This document shows positions 53,801-64,000 of a stretch of 64,000 nt of DNA, piece by piece. The translations under genes were made by a program, and so were the position numbers. Under the pieces are notes generated by a model, which worked only from the letters and a program-made list of their open reading frames with translations, had not been told where the DNA came from and did no database searches. Position 1 is the first letter of the stretch. The number at the start of each line of letters is the position of its first letter. The DNA is taken from positions 263,411,843 through 263,475,842 of the forward strand of contig OX352774.1 in NCBI GenBank assembly GCA_947095535.1. Reading direction: 5' to 3'. The DNA is from Poecilobothrus nobilitatus. Its lineage: Eukaryota; Arthropoda; Insecta; Diptera; Dolichopodidae.

Positions 53801-56800
53801 TAAGCTTAAAATCGTGAAAAAAGAACGGGAAATGGTAGAAAAATCGATTTAAAGATTCGGTATTTTCAAAATTTATTTTCACGCAATATAAATTAGTTAT
53901 GACTTTTGAATTTCGTTTTTATATTTAGAAATATTGTCCCCTACACAAAAACTATATTTTTTGGTGAAAATTCCTATTCTGAAGGAAAATATTCAGTTTT
54001 TACTGAAGAAGAAAAAATGATATCAAACTAAGCATAAAATCAGGAAAAAACAACGGGAAATGGTAGAAAAATAGATTTAAAGATTCGGTATTTTCAAAAT
54101 CCATTTTCAGGCGATATAAATTAGTTATGACTTTCGGATTTCGTTTTTATATTTAGAAATATTGTCCCCTACACAAAAACTACATTTTTTGGTCAGAATT
54201 CCTATTCTGAAGGAAAATATTCAGTTTTTACTGAAGAAGCAAAAATGATATCAAAATAAGCTTAAAATCAGGAAAAAGCAACAGGAAATGGTAGAAAAAT
54301 CGATTTAAAGATTCCGTATTTTCAAAATCCATTTTCTGGCGATATACATTAGTTATGACTTTTGTATTTCGTTTTTATATTTAGAAATATCGTTCCCTAC
54401 ACAAAAACTCTATTTTTTGGTCAAAATTCCTATTCTGAAGGAAAATATTCACTTTTTACTGAAGAAGCAAAAATTATATCAAAATAAGCTTAAAATCGTG
54501 AAAAAACAACGGGAAATGGTAGAAAAATCGATTTAAAGATTCCTTATTTTCAAAATCCATTTTCAGGCGATATATATTAGCTATGACTTTCGGATTTGGT
54601 TTTTATATTTAGAAATATTGAACCCTACACAAAAACTATATTTTTTGGTAAAAATTCCTATTCTGAAGGAAAATATTCAGTTTTTACTGAAGAAGCAAAA
54701 ATGATATCAAAATAAGCTTAAAATCGTGAAAAAACAACGGGAAATGGTACAAAAATCGATTTAAAGATTCCGTATTTTCAAAATCCATTTTCAGGCGATA
54801 TACATTAGTTATGACTTTCGGATTTCGTTTTTATATTTAGAAATATTGTCCCCTACACAAAAACTATATTTTTTGGTCAAAATTCCTATTCTGAAGGAAA
54901 ATATTCAGTTTTTACTGAAGAAGCAAAAATGATATTAAAATAAACTTAAAATCAGGAAAAAACAACGGGAAATGGTAGAAAAATCGATTTAAAGATTCCG
55001 TATTTTCAAAATCCATTTTCAGGCGATATAAATTAGTTATGACTTTCGGATTTCGTTTTTATATTTAGAAATATTGTCCCCTACACAAAAACTATATTTT
55101 TTGGTCAAAATTCCTATTCTGAAGGAAAATATTCAGTTTTTACTGAAGAAGCAAAAATGATATCAAAATAAGCTTAAAATCAGGAAAAAACAACGGGAAA
55201 TGGTAGAAAAATCGATTTAAAGATTCCATATTTTCAAAATCCATTTTCAGGCGATATAAATTAGTTATGACTTTCGGATTTCGTTTTTATATTTAGAAAT
55301 ATTGTCCCCTACACAAAAACTATATTTTTGGTCAAAATTCCTATTCTGAAGGAAAATATTCAGTTTTTACTGAAGAAGCAAAAATGATATTAAAATAAAC
55401 TTAAAATCGTGAAAAAACAACGGGAAATGGTAGAAAAATCGATTTAAAGATTCCTTATTTTAAAATCCATTTTCAGGCGATATACATTAGCTATGACTTT
55501 CGGATTTCGTTTTTATATTTAGAAATATTGTCCCCTATACAAAAACTATATTTTTTGGTCAAAATTTCTATTCTGAAGGAAAATATTCAGTTTTTATTGA
55601 AGAAGCAAAAATGATATCAAAATAAGCTTAAAATCGTGAAAAAACAACGGGAAATGGTAGAAAAATCGATTTAAAGATTCCTTATTTTCAAAATCCATTT
55701 TCAGGCGATATACATTAGCTATGACTTTCGGATTTCGTTTTTATATTTAGAAATATTGTCCCCTACACAAAAACTATATTTTTTGGTCAAAATTCCTATT
55801 CTGAAGGAAAATATTCAGTTTTTACTGAAGAAGCAAAAATGATATCAAAATAAGCTTAAAATCAGGAAAAAACAACGGGAAATGGTAGAAAAATCGATTT
55901 AAAGATTCGGTATTTTCAAAATCCATTTTCAGGCGATATAAATTAGTTATGACTTTCGGATTTCGCTTTTATATTTAGAAATATTGTCCCCTACACAAAA
56001 ACTATATTTTTTGGTCAAAATTCCTATTCTGAAGGAAAATATTCAGTTTTTACTGAAGAAGCAAAAATGATATCAAAATAAGCTTAAAATCGTGAAAAAA
56101 CAACGTGAAATGGTAGAAAAATCGATTTAAAGATTCCTTATTTTCAAAATCCATTTTCAGGCGATATACATTAGCTATGACTTTCGGATTTCGTTTTTAT
56201 ATTTAGAAATATTGTCCCCTACACAAAAACTATATTTTTTGGTCAAAATTCCTATTGTGAAGGAAAATATTCAGTTTTTACTGAAGAAGCAAAAATGATA
56301 TCAAAATAAGCTTAAAATCAGGAAAAAACAACAGGAAATGGTAGAAAAATCGATTTAAAGATTCGGTATTTTCAAAATCCATTTTCAGGCGATATAAATT
56401 AGTTATGACTTTCGGATTTCGTTTTTATATTTAGAAATATTGTCCCCTACACAAAAACTATATTTTTTGGTCAAAATTCCTATTATGAAGGAAAATATTC
56501 AGTTTTTACTAAAGAAGCAAAAATGATATCAAAATAAGCTTAAAATCAGGAAAAAACAACGGGAAATGGTAGAAAAATCGATTTAAAGATTCGGTATTTT
56601 CAAAATCCATTTTCAGGCGATATAAATTAGTTATGACTTTCGGATTTCGTTTTTATATTTAGAAATATTGTCCCCTACACAAAAACTATTTTTTTTTGGT
56701 CAAAATTCCTATTCTGAAGGATATTCAGTTTTTACTGAAAAAGCAAAAATGATAACAAAATAAGCTTAAAATCGTGAAAAAATAACGGGAAATGGTAGAA

Positions 56801-57079
56801 AAATCGATTTAAAGATTCCGTATTTTCAAAATCCATTTTCAGGCGATATAGATCTGTTTTGACTTTCGGATTTCGTTTTTATATTTAGAAATATTGTCCC
56901 CTACACAAAAACTATATTTTTTGGTCAAAATTCCTATTCTGAAGGAAAATATTCAGTTTTTACTGAAGAAGCAAAAATGATATCAAAATAAGCTTAAAAT
57001 CGTGAAAAAACAACGGGAAATGGTAGAAAAATCGATTTAAAGATTCGGTATTTTCAAAATCCATTTTCAGGCGATATAA

Positions 57080-57885
57080 ATTAGTTATGACTTTCGGATT
57101 TCGTTTTTATATTTAGAAATATTGTCCCCTACACAAAAACTATATTTTTTGGTCAAAATTCCTATTCTGAAGGAAAATATTCAGTTTTTACTGAAGAAGC
57201 TAAAATGATATCAAAATAAGCTTAAAATCAGGAAAAAACAACGGGAAATGGTAGAAAAATCGATTTAAAGATTCGGTATTATCAAAATCCATTTTCAGGC
57301 GATATAAATTAGTTATGACTTTCGGATTTCGCTTTTATATTTAGAAATATTGTCCCCTACACAAAAACTATATTTTTTGCTCAAAATTCCTATTCTGAAG
57401 GAAAATATTCAGTTTTTACTGAAGAAGCAAAAATGATATCAAAATTAGCTTAAAATCGTGAAAAAACAACGGGAAATGGTAGAAAAATCGATTTAAAGAT
57501 TCCTTATTTTCAAAATCCATTTTCAGGCTATATACATTAGTTATGACTTTCGGATTTCGTTTTTATATTTAGAAATATTGTCCCCTACACAAAAACTATA
57601 TTTTTTGGTCAAAATTCCTATTCTGAAGGAAAATATTCAGTTTTTACTGAAGAAGCAAAAATGATATCAAAATAAGCTTAAAATCAGGAAAAAACAACGG
57701 GAAATGGTAGAAAAATCGATTTAAAGATTCGGTATTTTCAAAATCCATTTTCAGGCGATATAAATTAGTTATGACTTTCGGATTTCGTTTTTATATTTAG
57801 AAATATTGTCCCCTACACAAAAACTATATTTTTTGGTCAAAATTCCTATTCTGAAGGAAAATATATGTTTTTACTGAAGAAGCAA
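57080..57885 (+). repeat. Segmental duplication E, first copy (offset 2796 bp)
   Basis: It matches 59876-60681. Markers at an exact 2796-bp spacing are GAAGCTAAAATG (57201/59997), TTCGGTATTATCAAAATC (57271/60067), TTTCGCTTTTATA (57331/60127) and AAAATATATGTTTTTAC (57861/60657). 2796 equals twelve 228-bp monomers plus the 60-bp duplication at 59371-59430 that lies between the copies. Confidence 0.82.
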
Positions 57886-59370
57886 AAATGATATCAAAAT
57901 AAGCTTAAAATCAGGAAAAAACAACGGGAAATGGTAGAAAAATCGATTTAAAGATTCGGTATTTTCAAAATCCATTTTCAGGCGATATAAATTAGTTATG
58001 ACTTTCGGATTTCGTTTTTATATTTAGAAATATTGTCCCGTACACAAAAACTATATTTTTTGGTCAAAATTCCTATTCTGAAGGAAAATATTCAGTTTTT
58101 ACTGAAGAAGCAAAAATGATATCAAAATAAGCTTAAAATCGTGAAAAAACAACGGGAAATGGTAGAAAAATCGATTTAAAGATTCCTTATTTTCAAAATC
58201 TATTTTCAGGCGATATACATTAGCTATGACTTTCGGATTTCGTTTTTATATTTAGAAATATTGTCCCCTACACAAAACCTATATTTTTTGGTCAAAATTC
58301 CTATTCTGAAGGAAAATATTCAGTTTTTACTGAAGAAGCAAAAATGATATCAAAATAAACTTAAAATCAGGAAAAAACAACGGGAAATGGTAGAAAAATC
58401 GATTTAAAGATTCGGTATTTTCAAAATCCATTTTCAGGCGATATAAATTAGTTATGACTTTTGGATTTCGTTTTTATTTTTAGAAATATTGTCCCCTACA
58501 CAAAAACTATATTTTTTGGTCAAAATTCCTATTCTGAAGGAAAATATTCAGTTTTTACTGAAGAAGCAAAAATGATATTAAAATAAGCTTAAAATCGTGA
58601 AAAAACAACGGGAAATGGTAGAAAAATCGATTTAAAGATTCGGTATTTTCAAAATCCATTTTCAGGCGATATAAATTAGTTATGACTTTCGGATTTCGTT
58701 TTTATATTTAGAAATATTGTCCCCTACACAAAAACTATATTTTTTTGGTCAAAATTCCTATTCTGAAGGAAAATATTCAGTTTTTACTGAAGAAGCAAAA
58801 ATGATATCAAAATAAGCTTAAAATCAGGAAAAAACAACGGGAAATGGTAGAAAAATCGATTTAAAGATTCGGTATTTTCAAAATCCATTTTCAGGCGATA
58901 TAAATTAGTTATGACTTTCGGATTTCGTTTTTATATTTAGAAATATTGTCCCCTACACAAAAACTATATTTTTTGGTCAAAATTCCTATTCTGAAGGAAA
59001 ATATTCAGTTTTTACTGAAGAAGCAAAAATGATATCAAAATAAGCTTAAAATCAGGAAAAAACAACGGGAAATGGTAGAAAAATCGATTTAAAGATTCGG
59101 TATTTTCAAAATCCATTTTCAGGCGATATAAATTGGTTATGACTTTCGGATTTCGTTTTTATATTTAGAAATATTGTCCCCTATACAAAAACTATATTTT
59201 TTGGTCAAAATTTCTATTCTGAAGGAAAATATTCAGTTTTTACTGAAGAAGCAAAAATGATATTAAAATTAACTTAAAATCGTGAAAAAACAACGGGAAA
59301 TGGTAGAAAAATCGATTTAAAGATTCCTTATTTTCAAAATCCATTTTCAGGCGATATACATTAGCTATGA

Positions 59371-59490
59371 CTTTCGGATTTCGTTTTTATATTTAGAAAT
59401 ATTGTCCCCTATACAAAAACTATATTTTGACTTTCGGATTTCGTTTTTATATTTAGAAATATTGTCCCCTATACAAAAACTATATTTTTT
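59371..59490 (+). repeat. 60-bp tandem duplication within one monomer
   Basis: CTTTCGGATTTCG through CTATATTTTGA occurs twice, starting at 59371 and 59431, making one overlong monomer. Both parts carry the CCCCTATACAAAAAC variant, so the duplication is recent. Confidence 0.85.
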
Positions 59491-59875
59491 GGTCAAAATT
59501 TCTATTCTGAAGGAAAATATTCAGTTTTTACTGAAGAAGCAAAAATGATATCAAAATAAGCTTAAAATCGTGAAAAAACAACGGGAAATGGTAGAAAAAT
59601 CGATTTAAAGATTCCTTATTTTCAAAATCCATTTTCAGGTGATATACATTAGCTATGACTTTCGGATTTCGTTTTTATATTTAGAAATATTGTCCCCTAT
59701 ACAAAAACTATATTTTTTGGTCAAAATTCCTATTCTGAAGGAAAATATTCAGTTTTTACTGAAGAAGCAAAAATGATATCAAAATAAGCTTAAAATCGTG
59801 AAAAAACAACGGGAAATGGTAGAAAAATCGATTTAAAGATTCCTTATTTTCAAAATCCATTTTCAGGTGATATAC

Positions 59876-60681
59876 ATCAGCTATGACTTTCGGATTTCGT
59901 TTTTATATTTAGAAATATTGTCCCCTACACAAAAACTATATTTTTTGGTCAAAATTCCTATTCTGAAGGAAAATATTCAGTTTTTACTGAAGAAGCTAAA
60001 ATGATATCAAAATAAGCTTAAAATCAGGAAAAAACAACGGGAAATGGTAGAAAAATCGATTTAAAGATTCGGTATTATCAAAATCCATTTTCAGGCGATA
60101 TAAATTAGTTATGACTTTCGGATTTCGCTTTTATATTTAGAAATATTGTCCCCTACACAAAAACTATATTTTTTGGTCAAAATTCCTATTCTGAAGGAAA
60201 ATATTCAGTTTTTACTGAAGAAGCAAAAATGATATCAAAATTAGCTTAAAATCGTGAAAAAACAACGGGAAATGGTAGAAAAATCGATTTAAAGATTCCT
60301 TATTTTCAAAATCCATTTTCAGGCGATATACATTAGTTATGACTTTCGGATTTCGTTTTTATATTTAGAAATATTGTCCCCTACACAAAAACTATATTTT
60401 TTGGTCAAAATTCCTATTCTGAAGGAAAATATTCAGTTTTTACTGAAGAAGCAAAAATGATATCAAAATAAGCTTAAAATCAGGAAAAAACAACGGGAAA
60501 TGGTAGAAAAATCGATTTAAAGATTCGGTATTTTCAAAATCCATTTTCAGGCGATATAAATTAGTTATGACTTTCGGATTTCGTTTTTATATTTAGAAAT
60601 ATTGTCCCCTACACAAAAACTATATTTTTTGATCAAAATTCCTATTCTGAAGGAAAATATATGTTTTTACTGAAGAAGCAA
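59876..60681 (+). repeat. Segmental duplication E, second copy
   Basis: Paralog of 57080-57885 at 2796 bp. The right end diverges at AAAATAATATTAAAATAAGC. It finishes about 170 bp before HINE copy 3. Confidence 0.82.
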
Positions 60682-60854
60682 AAATAATATTAAAATAAGC
60701 TTAAAATCGTGAAAAAACAACGGGAAATGGTAGAAAAATCGATTTAAAGATTCCGTATTTTCAAAATCCATTTTCAGGCGATACAGCTCTGTTATGACTT
60801 TCGGATTTCGTTTTTATATTTAGAAATATTGTCCCCTACACAAAAACTATATTT

Positions 60855-62406
60855 ATACCCGTACGATAGGATCGGGTATAATAAAATTACTCCTCCGTTT
60901 GTAACACCTCGAAATAAGCGAGCTAGATATACCTTCAAAGGTATGGATCGGATCAGAAAAAAATTCTAAGACTTTTGAGCCATGTCCGTCCGTCCGTCCG
61001 TCCGTCAGCACGCTAACTCAAAAACTAAGAAAGCTAGAATCTTGAAATTTACACAAAATATTCTGGGAGTAATTTGTAGGTTCCCTATTTTTTTTGGTTG
61101 AGTTTGGACCAAGCCTTAGGGTAGCTCTCGAACACCTAACTTTTAGATCCCGACATTTTTTTTGCAATAGAGCTATGAAATTTTAACCACTGATAGATCT
61201 CACAAAAATATTAATTTTATTTTTAATAACTTTTTTTTGTAGCCCCACCCGTTACGGAGCTACAGCTCCCCAAAGGTTCAAAAAAGCTCAATATTTAAAT
61301 TGTTATAGCACAAGTTGTATAAGGTATATCTTCATTTTGAAAACGCCAAACGATTACTACTTTTATTAGCTTTAAAAGTATATATACAATAAATATATAT
61401 TTGTGGCATACGGTGTCTTAATTTACCGTTATGTGAAACTCAAATTTTGCAAAATCCTTCAACCCTTCTATCTTCTAAACGGTTTAAGTTGAAAACTTGC
61501 AATTTTGACAGAAGTAAGATCTTTGAAAATAAGTATGAGTCATTTCAGAAATTTTTTTTGTATCACCCCCCGTTTAGGAGCTGTAAGGGGTCAAAAACTG
61601 AAAATTTCCAATTTTTAAACACCTGTAACTTGAACACCTGTTAAAATTTTTTTAAAGTGATACATAAAAATTAAAGCTTCAACATTATATTCTTATTTCT
61701 ATTAACAACTTTTTTTAATAATTTAGGGTTACTTTATAATTGACGAAAGTGTTACTTGATTTTTTCAAATTTTCTAACAAATTTCTTCAACAAATTTTTT
61801 GCATTTTGTTTTACTCGATAATTTGAAATTGTTGAGGATATAATGCGTAGTACAAAAAAACTGTAAATAACATAACGGTTGCTTGTAGAATTTTTATTTA
61901 TATGATATTGATATACATACTTATATAATATCGTATCGTATATGTCACTGATGAATGAATGATAAGAGTATAAATGTATATTATATAGCGCCGTATTTAC
62001 ATACATATATGTATTTTATTGTACTTATAAGAAATTATTCTGTCAATGGAATATTTAAATATAATATAATATAATATTTAAAACTATATTTACTGTTTTG
62101 TACTAAGTAAATTTAATATGCATTTACCGCTTAGTATTAAATGGTACTATAGAATATTTGAAAAAGTTTTGGATTGATAATCGTTATGTGAAAGGTTAGA
62201 ATCTGCTTTTGAAGAATGTACATATAAACATATAGTTTGAATATATGTAGAACCCATAGTTCTAGAAATTATAAAATTCACCCAAATTATTTTAAAATAC
62301 TAAAATATTAAAAAAATAATATTGTGAGCAGAGTGACAGGCTGTGAACATACTAACGGTTCGTACGGGTATCTAAGAGTTGACAAAGGCAACTGTATTCT
62401 TCCTCG
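60855..62406 (+). mobile_element. DINE-1/INE-1-like HINE, copy 3
   Basis: A full-length 1552-bp element with the 12-bp inverted repeats perfect (ATACCCGTACGA at 60855, TCGTACGGGTAT at 62360-62371). The 3' hairpin at 62377-62393 has one mismatch (GGCAACT). It inserts at exactly the same base of the monomer as copy 2 (CTATATTT on the left, TTTTTGGTC on the right). It has small private deletions in the AT-rich half (for example CTGTAAATAACATAACGG near 61860 and a shortened run near 61930). No transposase; the 61447-61644 (+) and 61752-62006 (-) open frames have no recognisable domain. Confidence 0.86.
60984..61006 (+). repeat. GTCC microsatellite of HINE copy 3 (5 units)
   Basis: Five full GTCC units plus GTC between GCCAT and AGCACG, as in the other two copies. 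Confidence 0.92.
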
Positions 62407-64000
62407 TTTTTGGTCAAAATTCCTATTCTGAAGGAAAATATTCAGTTTTTACTGAAGAAGCAAAAATGATATCAAAATAAGCTTAAAATCGTGAAAAAAC
62501 AACGGGAAATGGTACAAAAATCGATTTAAAGATTCCGGATTTTCAAAATCCATTTTCAGGCGATATACATTAGTTATGACTTTCGGATTTCGTTTTTATA
62601 TTTAGAAATATTGTCCCCTACACAAAAACTATATTTTTTGGTCAAAATTCCTATTCTGAAGGAAAATATTCAGTTTTTACTGAAGAAGCAAAATTGATAT
62701 CAAAATAAGCTTAAAATCAGGAAAAAACAACGCGAAATGGTAGAAAAATCGATTTAAAGATTAGGTATTTTCAAAATCCATTTTCAGGCGATAGAAATTA
62801 GTTATGACTTTCGGAGTTCGTTTTTATATTTAGAAATATCGTTCCCTACACAAAAACTATATTTTTTGGTCAAAATTCCTATTCTGAAGGAAAATATTCA
62901 GTTTTTACTGAAGAAGCAAAAATGATATCAAAATAAGCTTAAAAACGTGAAAAAACAACGGGAAATGGTAGAAAAATCGATTTAAAGATTCCTTATTTTC
63001 AAAATCCATTTTCAGGCGATATACATTAGCTATGACTTTCGGATTTCGTTTTTATATTTAGAAATATTGTCCCCTACACAAAAACTATATTTTTTGGTCA
63101 AAATTCCTATTCTGAAGGAAAATATTCAGTTTTTACTGAAGAAGCAAAACTGATATCAAAATAAGCTTAAAATCAGGAAAAAACAACGGGAAATGGTAGA
63201 AAAATCGATTTAAAGATTCGGTATTTTCAAAATCCATTTTCAGGCGATAAAAATTAGTTATGACTTTCGGATTTCGTTTTTATATATAGAAATATTGTCC
63301 CCTACACAAAAACTATATTTTTTGGTCAAAATTCCTATTCTGAAGCAAAATATTCAGTTTTTACTGAAGAAGCAAAAATGATATCAAAATAAGCTTAAAA
63401 TCACGAAAAAACAACGGGAAATGGTAGAAAAATCGATTTAAAGATTCGGTATTTTCAAAATCCATTTTCTGGCGATATACATTAGTTATGACATTTGGAT
63501 TTCGTTTTTATATTTAGAAATATCGTTCCCTACACAAAAACTATATTTTTCGGTCAAAATTCCTATTCTTAAGGAAAATATTCAGTTTTTACTGAAGAAG
63601 CAAAAATCATATCAAAATAAGCTTAAAATCGTGGAAAAACAACGGGAAATGGTAGAAAAATCGATTTAAAGATTCGGTATTTTCAAAATTCCTTTTTTAG
63701 GCGATATACATTAGTTATGACTTTCGGATTTCGTTTTTATATTTAGAAATATTGTCCCCTACACAAAAACTATATTTTTTGGTCAAAATTCCTATTCTGA
63801 AGGAAAATATTCAGTTTTACTGAAGAAGCAAAAATGATATCAAAATAAGCTTAAAATCAGGAAAAAACAACGGGAAATGGTAGAAAAATCGATTTAAAGA
63901 TTCCGTATTTTCAAAATCCATATTCAGGCAATATACATTAGTTATGACTTTCGGATTTCGTTTTTATATTTAGAAATATTGTCCCCTACACAAAAACAAT
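62407..64000 (+). repeat. Satellite array block 6 (continues past the window)
   Basis: About seven monomers, resuming in phase after HINE copy 3 and cut by the window end at CACAAAAACAAT. They include CGATAGAAATTAG and CGATAAAAATTAG variants. No gene is seen. Confidence 0.96.

Larger units (their letters stand above)
44845..60854 (+). repeat. Satellite array block 5
   Basis: About 70 monomers, same orientation as the rest. From about 45000 to 51900 the CGTTCCC and GTCCC types mix irregularly, with CTGCCGATAT units at 50230-51830. From about 52000 to 60400 a type with TTCCTTATTTTC and TTAGCTATGAC is common. Chimeric units lie at 47086 and 59429. A three-copy block (about 44845-45300, 46440-46890 and 47440-47880) shares GAAGCTT, GGGAAACGGTAG and TCGTTTTATATTT. 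No gene is seen. Confidence 0.96.

Noticed and set aside
61447..62006. Open frames of 65 (+) and 84 (-) codons in HINE copy 3
   Set aside because: AT-driven chance frames in a non-autonomous element; they are not kept in copies 1 and 2.

Overview
This window is almost entirely satellite DNA from an insect genome, most likely a drosophilid fly. About 58 kb consists of roughly 250 head-to-tail copies of one AT-rich monomer of about 227-228 bp, all in the same orientation from base 1 to base 64000. The taxon is inferred from the mobile elements that interrupt the array. They match the organisation of the Drosophila DINE-1/INE-1 (mini-me) family of non-autonomous Helentron-type rolling-circle elements (HINEs): a GTCC microsatellite preceded by GCCATGTCC, subterminal inverted repeats ATACCCGTACGA/TCGTACGGGTAT, and a 3' hairpin just before a CCTCG end. 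I cannot name the species.

Layout: satellite 1-6720; HINE copy 1 at 6721-8286 (+); satellite 8287-12886; HINE copy 2 at 12887-14460 (+); satellite 14461-37392; assembly gap of exactly 200 N at 37393-37592; satellite 37593-43797; a diverged, 5'-truncated HINE relative on the minus strand at 43798-44844 carrying its own ~141-bp tandem repeats; satellite 44845-60854; HINE copy 3 at 60855-62406 (+); satellite 62407-64000. I find no protein-coding gene, tRNA, rRNA or CRISPR. The few open frames of 60-100 codons lie in mobile-element DNA or across the N gap and resemble no protein I recognise.

Within the array there is clear higher-order structure. An alternating two-monomer repeat of 456 bp runs at about 9550-11500. 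A 942-bp four-monomer block is tandemly duplicated at 16840-18765. Several segments are duplicated at fixed offsets (2260, 3650, 1983, 2211 and 2796 bp). Monomers fall into at least three linked-variant types (CCCCTACAC with CTATATT; CGTTCCCTACAC with CTCTATT; TATTCAGAAAT with AAATTATATC). Deleted and chimeric monomers have junctions at short direct repeats. This is the expected signature of unequal exchange or replication slippage in a large, probably heterochromatic, array.

The four mobile-element insertions all sit at T-tracts (A-tracts for the minus-strand one) of the monomer. Where both ends survive, the flanks account for the tract plus two extra T residues, consistent with Helentron insertion at TT. 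No system of cooperating genes is visible; what is notable is the interplay between rolling-circle elements and satellite amplification.
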